Positions 15,566-23,322 of a stretch of DNA of 30,917 nucleotides are shown in pieces. A program made the translations under genes and the position numbers. Source of the DNA: Acidobacteriota bacterium (GTDB lineage: Bacteria; Acidobacteriota; Vicinamibacteria; Vicinamibacterales; 2-12-FULL-66-21); NCBI GenBank assembly GCA_013694635.1, contig JACDCA010000764.1, positions 1 through 30,917 of the forward strand, written 5' to 3'. The notes below the pieces were generated by a model that did no database searches, was not told the origin of the DNA, and saw only the letters and a list, made by a program, of their open reading frames with translations. Position 1 is the first letter of the stretch; each line of letters starts with the position of its first letter.

Positions 15566-17040
15566 CAGCGGAAATACACCGGGTTCGCGATCACCGTAAC
15601 GCCTGCCGAGTCCCGAAGATTGATGCGCACCCAGTCTCCCCGCTGCACCGGGATGTCGAACTCGACCACGGCCTCGTTCTGCGCGATCGGTGGCGCCGGC
15701 GCGGGCGAGACGAGGGTGCCGTTGCGGATCACGTCGATCTGCTGGCCCCGGGCCCGTTCCGCTGCCAGGCGAAAGCGAACGATGCTGGAGGCCGTGGGCA
15801 GCTGGATCGTGCCGCCCATGCTGGTGTGGAACGCCGGCGCCGAGAACCGCACCTCCGGTCCATCCGGGCCGCGTACCTTGATATAGACGCGTCCGCGGCG
15901 GATCCCTGCGAGCAGCGCCTCCTCCGTCAACGTCTCCGCTTCGATCACTGTCGTCGGCACGCCGACCGCGGAGCCCGCGCGCGTGCTGGCGCCGTGATCG
16001 TCGCTGCCGCCGATCCCGGTGAGCCGGTGCTTCTCGTTCAGCCGCGCGTGCCAGAAGGGTTCTCCCGCCGTGGGTCCTGACACCGTGAATCCATTCACGA
16101 CCTCGATGGCGTCCACCAGCGCGTAGTCTGTGCCCGGCGCGTTCCAGCCGCAGCCGGTGCAGCGTTCCCCCGTCTCACGTCCGGGATGGTTGATCGACAC
16201 CAGCGCGCCGAGTTGCCGGGCGCGCGCGAAAACGTCGCGAGCCGCGAGGCCGGCGGCGCCGATGCGGAAATCGAGCACCTCACTTGTACCGAAGACGTTC
16301 GCGTGCCCGTAGAACGTCGTCACCTCCTGGCCGCGCAGCAGGAGGAGGCGTCTGCTCGTCAGCTGCAGCGCCGCCATGTCGGCGTGATGGCTCGTAGTGT
16401 TGTGATCGGTCACCGCCAGGAAGTCCAGTCCGAGGCGCGTTGCGGCGTCGACCACCTGGTGCACCGCGCACGGACCGCTCCCCCCGTAGCCGTCCGCGCA
16501 GCCATAGCCGTCGCTGTGCAGCGTGTGGGTGTGCAGATCTCCCTGATACCAGCGAGGGCCCGCAGCCGCCGCAGTGGCTGGCAGCGTGAAGGGCGTCGGC
16601 TGCACCGGACCTTCGGACGTCATGCGGATGACAACGCGGTATGTGGAGACAATGCCGTCGCGAATGCTCGGCACACCCATCAGCAGCCGCCACGTGCCGG
16701 CCGGAAGTTCTCCCGGATGATAGGCGGGGGTCGCGGTGGTGCGGGCGATGAAGAAGCCGGTCTTGCTCGTGCGACTCGCCCCCCGGAAGCGGACCGGGTC
16801 GTAGAGGCCGAATTCGATCGCCGTCCCCTCGGTGCGATGGCCGTAGTTCGTCTCCACGTCGATTCGCGCGGTGCCCGCCGGGACGTCGAACGCGCGCTCG
16901 AGCCACGCGAGCCGGTCGGCCGCCGAGATCGTTCCCTCCAGCACGATCTCGCGCGTTGCGGGCCTCTCGATCGGTGCCTGGTGGCGCGCAGGGAGAGTAC
17001 TCACAGAGAAGATGAGGGCAAGAGCTGCGATACCGCGCAT
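15565..17040 (-). CDS. Secreted PHP-domain metal-dependent phosphoesterase/hydrolase (paralog 2)
   Basis: A 491-residue exported protein with the same layout as the PHP protein at 7443-8840: signal peptide (about 1-18), N-terminal beta domain, PHP core, C-terminal beta domain ending in NPVYFR. PHP motifs are GDLHTHTLHSDG (H170, H172, H175), AVTDHN (D212, H213), GQEVTT, GHANVFG, SINHP and GGSDDHG. An insert rich in Gly/Cys follows the first motif. C294, C297 and W299 form a CxxCxW motif after INHP. It is a single-gene unit between two convergent or tandem operons. A CATAAT box at 17057-17052 would give a very short leader. Substrate unknown. Confidence 0.88.
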   Translation of the reverse strand: MRGIAALALIFSVSTLPARHQAPIERPATREIVLEGTISAADRLAWLERAFDVPAGTARIDVETNYGHRTEGTAIEFGLYDPVRFRGASRTSKTGFFIARTTATPAYHPGELPAGTWRLLMGVPSIRDGIVSTYRVVIRMTSEGPVQPTPFTLPATAAAAGPRWYQGDLHTHTLHSDGYGCADGYGGSGPCAVHQVVDAATRLGLDFLAVTDHNTTSHHADMAALQLTSRRLLLLRGQEVTTFYGHANVFGTSEVLDFRIGAAGLAARDVFARARQLGALVSINHPGRETGERCTGCGWNAPGTDYALVDAIEVVNGFTVSGPTAGEPFWHARLNEKHRLTGIGGSDDHGASTRAGSAVGVPTTVIEAETLTEEALLAGIRRGRVYIKVRGPDGPEVRFSAPAFHTSMGGTIQLPTASSIVRFRLAAERARGQQIDVIRNGTLVSPAPAPPIAQNEAVVEFDIPVQRGDWVRINLRDSAGVTVIANPVYFR

Positions 17041-17051
17041 GTGCGTCGCAG

Positions 17052-17079
17052 ATTATGGCATGGGGTGCACGGGGGTCAG
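17052..17079 (-). promoter_or_regulatory. Possible promoter of the second PHP gene
   Basis: On minus, CATAAT (17057-17052) is preceded by CTGACC (17079-17074) at a 16-base spacing. The start would fall near 17045, about five bases before the ATG at 17040. The -35-like box lies inside the GGGGTCAGATCC motif. Confidence 0.35.
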
Positions 17080-17189
17080 ATCCTGTTTCGTGCAGGTTTA
17101 TCCTCTAGTCGTGACAACCACCGCGCCCCAGCCCTCGAATCATCCTCGCAGCGGGTCCCTGGTTCGTTCACCCGCGCAGAAGCGTGCGC

Positions 17190-17203
17190 AGCCCTGAAGG
17201 GCT
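17190..17203 (-). terminator. Small hairpin just after the esterase stop
   Basis: AGCCC and GGGCT pair around a TGAA loop, four bases beyond the minus-strand stop of the eight-gene operon (17207). There is no T-run after it, so intrinsic termination would be weak. Confidence 0.3.
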
Positions 17204-17206
17204 GGA

Positions 17207-18145
17207 CTACGGCCGAGGCTTCCACTGGACGAACCCCATCTCCACCAGCCACATTTCGCACAGCGTCGTCCAGGACTCGGTCGAGCCCGGATTATTCCGC
17301 AGCGCGATGGCGTGACCGCCGCGTGGAAACAGGTGCAGGCTCGCCGACACACGGTTCTCCACCAGCGCTTTGACAAACAGCAGGCTGTTGCGAACATCGA
17401 CGGCCTTGTCGTCAGAGGCGTGCACCACGAATGCGGGGGGCGTTGCCGGCGTCACCTGCCGCTCCACCGAGTACGCGCGCACCAGCTGCTCCGGCGGATT
17501 CGGGCCGAGGAGCCGGGTCCTGCTTCCTGCGTGCGCGTGTTCCCCCATCGTGATGACGGGTGACACGAGAATCATGAAATTTGGAGCGAACGATCTCTTG
17601 TCTACTTGATCGTCGATCCCGCCGGCGTCCGCAGTGGACGTTCCAAGAACTGCCGCCAGGTGGCCGCCTGACGAAGTGCCCATGACGCCGAGCTTGTCAG
17701 GGTTGATGCCCCACGTGGCGGCTCTGGACCGGATCACCCGCATCGCCCGCTGCGCATCCTGCAGCGGAGCGAGGTGTCGCTCCTTTACGTCCGGCGACTC
17801 GGGCAGGCGATAAGTCAGCACGAACGCGCTGACACCCATGGAATTGAACCACTTCGCCAACTGCGTTCCGCTGATGACGTGCGCGAGCCAGGCGTATCCT
17901 CCTCCGGGACAAATCAGGACCGCCGCGCCCGTGTTTTCCTGCGACGAGGGGAAAAAGGCATGGATCCCCGGGGTGCCGACCTGGCGGATCCGTTCGTTCT
18001 CGATGCGGTCCTCGAGCGCAATCCCCCGCGAGTTGGGCATCGACCCTTTGGGCCAGAGTGGAATGAACTCCTGGGCGCTCGCGGACTGTGCGCTCAGTCC
18101 AACGCTCAGTCCAAGAACGAGAACCACGACACACGAACGCAGCAT
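17207..18145 (-). CDS. Secreted carbohydrate esterase, alpha/beta hydrolase
   Basis: A 312-residue alpha/beta hydrolase of the acetyl-xylan/feruloyl esterase-like group (COG0657 type) often found with glycoside hydrolases. A signal peptide covers about residues 1-24 (VVVLVLGLSVGLS, then SASA). The oxyanion-hole region is ICPGGGY (79-84), the nucleophile elbow GTSSG puts the serine at S158, the acid is probably D245/D246 (HASDDKAV), and the histidine is H278 (PRGGHA). It would remove acetyl or aromatic ester groups from the glycan in the periplasm or outside. The ATG at 18145 is chosen because it gives the signal peptide and lies 4 bases after the GH2 stop; the frame extends upstream without protein-like composition. 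It is the last gene of the operon. Confidence 0.9.
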   Translation of the reverse strand: MLRSCVVVLVLGLSVGLSAQSASAQEFIPLWPKGSMPNSRGIALEDRIENERIRQVGTPGIHAFFPSSQENTGAAVLICPGGGYAWLAHVISGTQLAKWFNSMGVSAFVLTYRLPESPDVKERHLAPLQDAQRAMRVIRSRAATWGINPDKLGVMGTSSGGHLAAVLGTSTADAGGIDDQVDKRSFAPNFMILVSPVITMGEHAHAGSRTRLLGPNPPEQLVRAYSVERQVTPATPPAFVVHASDDKAVDVRNSLLFVKALVENRVSASLHLFPRGGHAIALRNNPGSTESWTTLCEMWLVEMGFVQWKPRP

Positions 18146-18149
18146 GCTT

Positions 18150-21100
18150 CTAGCGCATGCCCGCCAGGCTCTCGGAATGTGACGGCACGACCGGAAGCTT
18201 CTTGGTGGACGAGGGATCGGCGGCGGCACGCAGGAGGTTGATTGCGAACAGACGCGCGGCTGGGTCGACGGTCACCGATTCTTCGAGATCCATATCGCAG
18301 ATCCACACGCGGCCGCGACCAAGCGGAATCTCGAACAGCACCGTCAGGTACTGCTCCGGCACGCGCTCGGCGGCAATGTACCCGTGCGCCGGGATGAACC
18401 GTATCAGTTCCCGCGCTGCGCCGCCAGCTTTCAAACGATGCGCGCTGCTCGCGACAAAGACACGCCAGTCATCCTTGCGTCCCCACCACTTGATGTCCAT
18501 GGGGCGGAGTCCGGCCGTCAGCAGCGTCCCGGCGGACGGGGCGTAATCGGCGAACTCCCCGGTGACGGCCCTGACCGCCGACACGTCACTGGGGAACAGG
18601 TCAACAGCGCTTCTGCCGGGGGAGAACAGAACGGCAGTCGCCCCCTGTTCTATCAGTTGACGCAGGCGTCCACCCACTGCCATCGCGGTCTGCGCTGCGC
18701 CGGGCCCGACGAGGACGACTGAGCGCGACGCCTCGCCACCCGCAGGCAAGTCGTCGATCACCTGTTCGAACATTCGCGCCTCGGTCACCAACTGCCGCAA
18801 CCCCGGGCCCAATGAGATAGCGGTGGCCTGGCTCTTCGACGGCGGTGCGGCCGGCTGAGCGTTCCGCGGAAACACTTCGACCCTGTCCAGCGTCCGGCTC
18901 ACCTCGCGCTTGCCGTCCGCAAGCCGCAGCTCGAGATGCATGGAGACGCGCGCGTCCTTCGTCTCCGGCACGCGAAGGCGCAGCGGGTGGCGGGTGGTCG
19001 CGTAATAAGGAAGACTCTCGATGATCCCAGCGTCGATCGTGGAGATTTCGCGTCGGGTACGTTCGTCCACGAACACGGCACTCAGCTTCAGCCGCTGCAG
19101 GCCACGAAACTGCTCATCGTCATTGGTGAGGAAGACACCGGTGTCGATCTCTTCTCCCGCATGAAAGCGCCGCCGCCCCGTTTCCAGCGCCAACCCGACG
19201 GGAGCCCACGCGTGGCGCATCGCCTGATACACGGGATACGGCGCGACCCGCCGCGCGTCGTAGCTGTGCGCGAACCAGCACTCCGCCGAGAACAGCATGA
19301 ATCCGGCAGTGCGATCGCCGCGCTGAAAGCGGAGCTGCTCGGCCCAGCGTTTCGTCACCGCGCGGTTGTGTTCGAGAAACACCGCCGGAGCGCGACCGGG
19401 ATACGCGTCCTGCCCGACCCAGGCCTGGGGCGTCACCAGATCCCTGGTGTAGCGCAACACCGGCAGCCCGGTGTCGAGGTCCGGGTAGCCGGTGGACATC
19501 TCCTGCCCGATGAGCGGACGGTCCGGCGTCAGGTTCCTGATGTCGGCCAGTGAATCCACCACGAACGGCGAATCGCTGTACCACCCGCGATATCGATGAA
19601 TATCATCCGCATCCCCATCGTCTATCCCGTTCGGCTGGAGTGTCTTTTCATAGAACTCCGCTTCACGTTGATGCGTCGAGTCAGCAATGACCGGACGATA
19701 GGGATCGAGACGACGAGTCTGTTTGACGACCTGGGACAGCAGCTTCCATTTGTCGAGATTCTTCGCGTCGCGCAAGAGCATTTCGTTGCCGACGGTCCAC
19801 AGCAGGATGCTCGGATGGTTCCGCCCGCGCCTGACGACATCCTCGTTTTCCATCAGCCAGTGGTTGAACACGTCAGGCGGCGGCGGGCCGATGAGCCCGG
19901 CCAGCGCCCAGGGACGGATGCCTTCGATACTCACCCCCAACCCGATTTCATCCGCTGCTCTCAGCCACTCCTCATTCCACGGGGTGGCGTGCGTCCGCGT
20001 CACGCGCTGATTGCCGTCGTGCATCAACTGAATCAGCGTGCGCGGCAGTGCAGGGTCCCAGGAGTTCTTGCCGTAGGGAAGCTGGTTCGCGCCGCGCAGC
20101 CAGTACGGCTTGCCGTTCAGGAAAAACCGGTTGCCGCGTGCTTCGAACGTGCGGAAGCCGACGTTGTGCGTCCACTGATCGAGCACTTCCCCGGATGCGG
20201 CTTCGAGCATCACGTCCAGTCGGTAGAGGTTCGGATCCGCAGGCGTCCACAGCTTCGGCTGCACGTTACGCAGCGTGAGCTCCTGCGTCACCCGGCTTTC
20301 GCCGAGCTGCAGCGTGACCGGGCCGGCGGTCGCGAACACGGTGCCGGTCTTCGCGTCGGTCCATCGTGCTTTCAGAACGGCAGGCTGCGGGCCCGCCAGG
20401 CTGCGCATCTCCACCTGCACCCTCGCGCCCTCGAGCGTCGGGACGAACCACGCATCGTCAATCATCGCGCCGCCGCGGACGACCAGCTGCACCGGCTGCC
20501 AGATGCCGTGCAGGTCGTAACTGCGATTGTTCGCATCGGGCGAAAGGGGGCCGAACATGCCCTTGCTCAACGTCAGGATCTTCGAAGCCGTGAGATTCAC
20601 CGTGACGGCCTGGCCGAGTGACAGCGTTGAGCTGGGAATCTTTTCCATCGAGACGAACACCGACAGCCGGTTGCGCCCGGCCCTCAGGTGCGGCGTCAAG
20701 TCATACCCGAAGCGGCTGAACATGCCGACGTGTTCGCCGAGGAGCTGGCCGTTGAGGAAGGCGCGGCTCTTCATCGCGACGCCGTCGAACTCGATGAAGA
20801 TGCGCCGACCGCGCGGCAAGGCGGGCACCTCCAACTGCAGCTGATACCAGCCGTCTTCCGCCCGCTCGGTATCGAAGCCGAGTTTCCGGAGTCGCGCCGC
20901 TTCGAACGCCTTGAAGTCTTCCGAGTCGTCCAGCCACCATTGCGTGCGATTGAGAAGCTGTGGAACCGGAACCGCGACATAACCAGTCAGCGACTCGTCC
21001 AGCTGCGGCTGTTCGGTCGGCTGCACGAGATAGCCCGGCTTGTACCGCCACTGCCCCGTCAGGTCGATCGATCGCCCCGGCTGCAACTGCGTCGCCGCGA

Positions 21101-21248
21101 CGCTCACCGAGCCGGCCGGGACAATCGTCTGCGCGAACACATCTTCCGGCTGAAGTCTGAAGCCAGCGGCCAGGAAGCCACCGCCCACTACGACCGCGAC
21201 GGCAACCGGAACGAGCAAGGATCGATGCCGCAGGCCGAGAACGCTCAT
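18150..21248 (-). CDS. GH2 beta-glycosidase, exported, with C-terminal amidotransferase-like domain
   Basis: A 1032-residue GH2-family enzyme (beta-galactosidase/glucuronidase/mannosidase family). An N-terminal hydrophobic segment (about 11-30) indicates export or membrane anchoring. The jelly-roll domain has GWYQLQLEVP and FDGVAMKSRAFLNG, followed by an Ig-like domain (HGIWQPVQL onward). The TIM barrel has GNEM (E489, acid/base) and IGQEMSTG (E583, likely nucleophile). After about residue 830 a further alpha/beta region (VVLVGPG, ATAVLFSPG, GRVWICDMDL, LFAINLL) resembles a class I glutamine-amidotransferase-like accessory domain. The ATG lies in an ATGA overlap with the MFS gene; the longer upstream frame overlaps that gene. 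Uronate genes in the same operon make a beta-glucuronidase-type activity a reasonable guess, but specificity is not readable. Confidence 0.9.
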   Translation of the reverse strand: MSVLGLRHRSLLVPVAVAVVVGGGFLAAGFRLQPEDVFAQTIVPAGSVSVAATQLQPGRSIDLTGQWRYKPGYLVQPTEQPQLDESLTGYVAVPVPQLLNRTQWWLDDSEDFKAFEAARLRKLGFDTERAEDGWYQLQLEVPALPRGRRIFIEFDGVAMKSRAFLNGQLLGEHVGMFSRFGYDLTPHLRAGRNRLSVFVSMEKIPSSTLSLGQAVTVNLTASKILTLSKGMFGPLSPDANNRSYDLHGIWQPVQLVVRGGAMIDDAWFVPTLEGARVQVEMRSLAGPQPAVLKARWTDAKTGTVFATAGPVTLQLGESRVTQELTLRNVQPKLWTPADPNLYRLDVMLEAASGEVLDQWTHNVGFRTFEARGNRFFLNGKPYWLRGANQLPYGKNSWDPALPRTLIQLMHDGNQRVTRTHATPWNEEWLRAADEIGLGVSIEGIRPWALAGLIGPPPPDVFNHWLMENEDVVRRGRNHPSILLWTVGNEMLLRDAKNLDKWKLLSQVVKQTRRLDPYRPVIADSTHQREAEFYEKTLQPNGIDDGDADDIHRYRGWYSDSPFVVDSLADIRNLTPDRPLIGQEMSTGYPDLDTGLPVLRYTRDLVTPQAWVGQDAYPGRAPAVFLEHNRAVTKRWAEQLRFQRGDRTAGFMLFSAECWFAHSYDARRVAPYPVYQAMRHAWAPVGLALETGRRRFHAGEEIDTGVFLTNDDEQFRGLQRLKLSAVFVDERTRREISTIDAGIIESLPYYATTRHPLRLRVPETKDARVSMHLELRLADGKREVSRTLDRVEVFPRNAQPAAPPSKSQATAISLGPGLRQLVTEARMFEQVIDDLPAGGEASRSVVLVGPGAAQTAMAVGGRLRQLIEQGATAVLFSPGRSAVDLFPSDVSAVRAVTGEFADYAPSAGTLLTAGLRPMDIKWWGRKDDWRVFVASSAHRLKAGGAARELIRFIPAHGYIAAERVPEQYLTVLFEIPLGRGRVWICDMDLEESVTVDPAARLFAINLLRAAADPSSTKKLPVVPSHSESLAGMR

Positions 21249-22528
21249 GCTCGGGATTCTCCAAGTGACTGGCCAGCGGGTCTGAATGTGGAGATCAGAA
21301 GGTGCATCACGCCGAGCGCCAGCAGGTAGACGGTTCCGAAGCACAGAAACACGGGCCCGTAAGAGCCGCCGGACCAGTCGAGCCAATACCCAATGAGCGG
21401 CGACGTGAGCATGCCCGAGATAGCACCAGCCGTGCCGCCGATGCCGACAACCGAGCCCACCGCGCGACTCGGCACCATGTCGGCGACGAGCGTGAACAGA
21501 TTCGCGGACCATCCCTGGTGCGCCGCGGTCGCCAGGCTGATCAGCGCCACGGCACCCCACAGGTTGTCGCCGAGGCGGCTCACCAGCATCACCGGCACAA
21601 CGGCCAATGCGCAGATCAGCATCGCGGTCTTACGCGCGGCGTTGAGTGACCAGCCACGCTTCAGCAGAGACGACGAGAGCCACCCTCCGCCGATGGACCC
21701 CACATCCGCGGCCAGGTAGATGGTGATGAGCGGCACGCCCATCTGCAGGATGTTGAGACCGTGCGTCCGATCGAGAAATCCCGGCAGCCAGAACAGATAG
21801 AACCACCACACGGGATCCGTCAGGAATTTCCCGATCGCAAAGACCCATGTGGCGCGCACGGCGAAGAGGCTGCTCCACGGGATCGCCGGCAAAGGGATCG
21901 TCGTCGCCTCGCGGCCTTCCCTGATGAACGCCAGTTCTGCCGGCGCGAGCCGCGGGTGTTCTTCCGGCTTCCGGTAGAACCAGAGCCACAGCGCCAGCCA
22001 CAGAAAACCAACCGCTCCAGTGAGCAGGAAGGCGGCCTGCCAGCCCCACTTCACCGCGATGATCGGGACGACCAGCGGTGCAACGATGGCCCCCACGTTC
22101 GAGCCGCTGTTCAGGATGCCTGTGGCGAGCGCCCGCTCGCGCGCGGGGAACCATTCGGTGACCGTCTTGATGCACGCTGGAAAGTTCGCCGCTTCTCCAA
22201 TTCCGAGGGCAAACCGCGCCGCCGCGAAGCCGCTCGCGCTGCGCGCAAGCGCGTGGGCCATTCCCGCCACGCTCCAGACGACGATCGCGACCGCAAAGCC
22301 GGTGCGGGTGCCGAACAGGTCGAGCAGGCGCCCGGCAAACAGAAGCATGAGGCCGTACGCGCCCTGGAAGGAAAACGCGATCCATCCGTACTCCGCTTCG
22401 CTCCAGTTCAATTCGCGCGCGAGCATCGGCTTCAACAGACCGAGCACCTGCCGGTCGACGTAGTTGATGGCGGTGGCGAGAAACAGCAGCCCGCAGATGT
22501 ACCACCGCAGGTGCGGGAGGGGTTTCAC
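21245..22528 (-). CDS. MFS transporter, ExuT-like (anion:cation symporter family)
   Basis: A 427-residue inner-membrane transporter with about 12 hydrophobic segments. The N-terminal motif INYVDRQVLGLLKP and the block GEAANFPACIKTVTEWFPARERALATG (cited by its ends GEAANFP and RERALATG) are characteristic of the ACS family. That family contains the hexuronate (ExuT), glucarate and galactonate transporters. It probably imports a uronate or aldonate released by the periplasmic glycosidases. The GTG start sits in a GTGA overlap with the SDR stop, and its own stop overlaps the GH2 start. A proton-symport mechanism is inferred from the family. Confidence 0.92.
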   Translation of the reverse strand: MKPLPHLRWYICGLLFLATAINYVDRQVLGLLKPMLARELNWSEAEYGWIAFSFQGAYGLMLLFAGRLLDLFGTRTGFAVAIVVWSVAGMAHALARSASGFAAARFALGIGEAANFPACIKTVTEWFPARERALATGILNSGSNVGAIVAPLVVPIIAVKWGWQAAFLLTGAVGFLWLALWLWFYRKPEEHPRLAPAELAFIREGREATTIPLPAIPWSSLFAVRATWVFAIGKFLTDPVWWFYLFWLPGFLDRTHGLNILQMGVPLITIYLAADVGSIGGGWLSSSLLKRGWSLNAARKTAMLICALAVVPVMLVSRLGDNLWGAVALISLATAAHQGWSANLFTLVADMVPSRAVGSVVGIGGTAGAISGMLTSPLIGYWLDWSGGSYGPVFLCFGTVYLLALGVMHLLISTFRPAGQSLGESRA

Positions 22529-23322
22529 GAGTTCACTCCCGACGCCAGGAAGCCGCCGTCGATGACGATGGCCTGACCGGTGATGAAGCTGGCGGCGTCC
22601 GACGCCAGGAACGCGGCAGCGCCGACAACCTCTTCAGGCCGGCCGAATCGCCCCATCGGGGTCCGCATCAACAACTCGCGGCCGCGCGGCGTGCCGTCGA
22701 GGAGCGCGGCGTTCAAGTCGGTCCGGAATACGCCGGGCACGACGGCGTTCACGTTCACGCCCTGCGGGGCCCATTCCGTGCCGAGGCTGCGAGTGAGCGA
22801 TAGAACCGCGGCCTTCGACGCGCCGTAAGCCGCGACCTCGTGAAAAGCGACGAACGAAGACAACGATGCGATATTGACGATGCGGCCCCGGCGGTGGCGC
22901 GACAGCGCCGCGAAGAACGCCTGGCAGGCGTATAGCGTGCCGGTCAGGTTGGCCTCGAGCACGGAGGCCCATTCATCGCCGGTGACGTCCGCCGTCGGAC
23001 GACGGGCCGTGCGGCCGGCCGCGTTCACCAGCACATCCACGCCACCCAGCTGTGCGCACACGGCATCGCACAACGCGTCCACCGAATCGCGGGAGACAAC
23101 GTCCACGCCCTGCTCGAGTGTCCGCCGGCCCATCCCGCGAATCTCGGCGCATGTCTCTGCGACGAGTGCGGTGCGTCGGCCTGCGGGAACAACGTCCGCA
23201 CCGCACTCTGCAAGACCGATGGCAATGGCGCGGCCGAGGCCGGATGTGCCGCCGACAACCACGGCGACCCTGCCGGTCAGGTCGGTGAAGTTTCGAGGGT
23301 AGCGCTCAACCGGCGCTGTCAC
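22525..23322 (-). CDS. SDR-family NAD(P)-dependent oxidoreductase, sugar-acid type
   Basis: A 265-residue classical short-chain dehydrogenase. It has the cofactor motif VGGTSGLG (about 23-30), NAAG (100-103) and the catalytic S153, Y166 and K170 (NIASLSS and YGASK). It resembles gluconate 5-dehydrogenase/KduD-type enzymes of sugar-acid catabolism. Between a uronate-isomerase-like gene and a uronate transporter, it may reduce a keto-uronate (a fructuronate or tagaturonate reductase role) or interconvert ketodeoxy acids. The GTG start at 23322 lies in a GTGA overlap with the preceding gene; the upstream-extended frame is a shadow of that gene. Confidence 0.9.
   Translation of the reverse strand: MTAPVERYPRNFTDLTGRVAVVVGGTSGLGRAIAIGLAECGADVVPAGRRTALVAETCAEIRGMGRRTLEQGVDVVSRDSVDALCDAVCAQLGGVDVLVNAAGRTARRPTADVTGDEWASVLEANLTGTLYACQAFFAALSRHRRGRIVNIASLSSFVAFHEVAAYGASKAAVLSLTRSLGTEWAPQGVNVNAVVPGVFRTDLNAALLDGTPRGRELLMRTPMGRFGRPEEVVGAAAFLASDAASFITGQAIVIDGGFLASGVNS

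Larger units (their letters stand above)
17041..17206. other. Intergenic region with short repeat-like motifs
   Basis: This 166-base gap separates the esterase stop from the second PHP gene start. It contains GGGGTCAGATCCTG (about 17072-17085) followed by CCTG/CAGG half-sites, similar in style to palindromic intergenic repeats. It also contains the small hairpin at 17190-17203. No ORF, tRNA or clear RNA gene is seen in it. Confidence 0.5.

Noticed and set aside
17041..17206. Possible small RNA or riboswitch in the largest intergenic gap
   Set aside because: Only a 5-bp hairpin and repeat-like motifs are visible; no conserved aptamer, tRNA or RNA-gene signature could be recognised.
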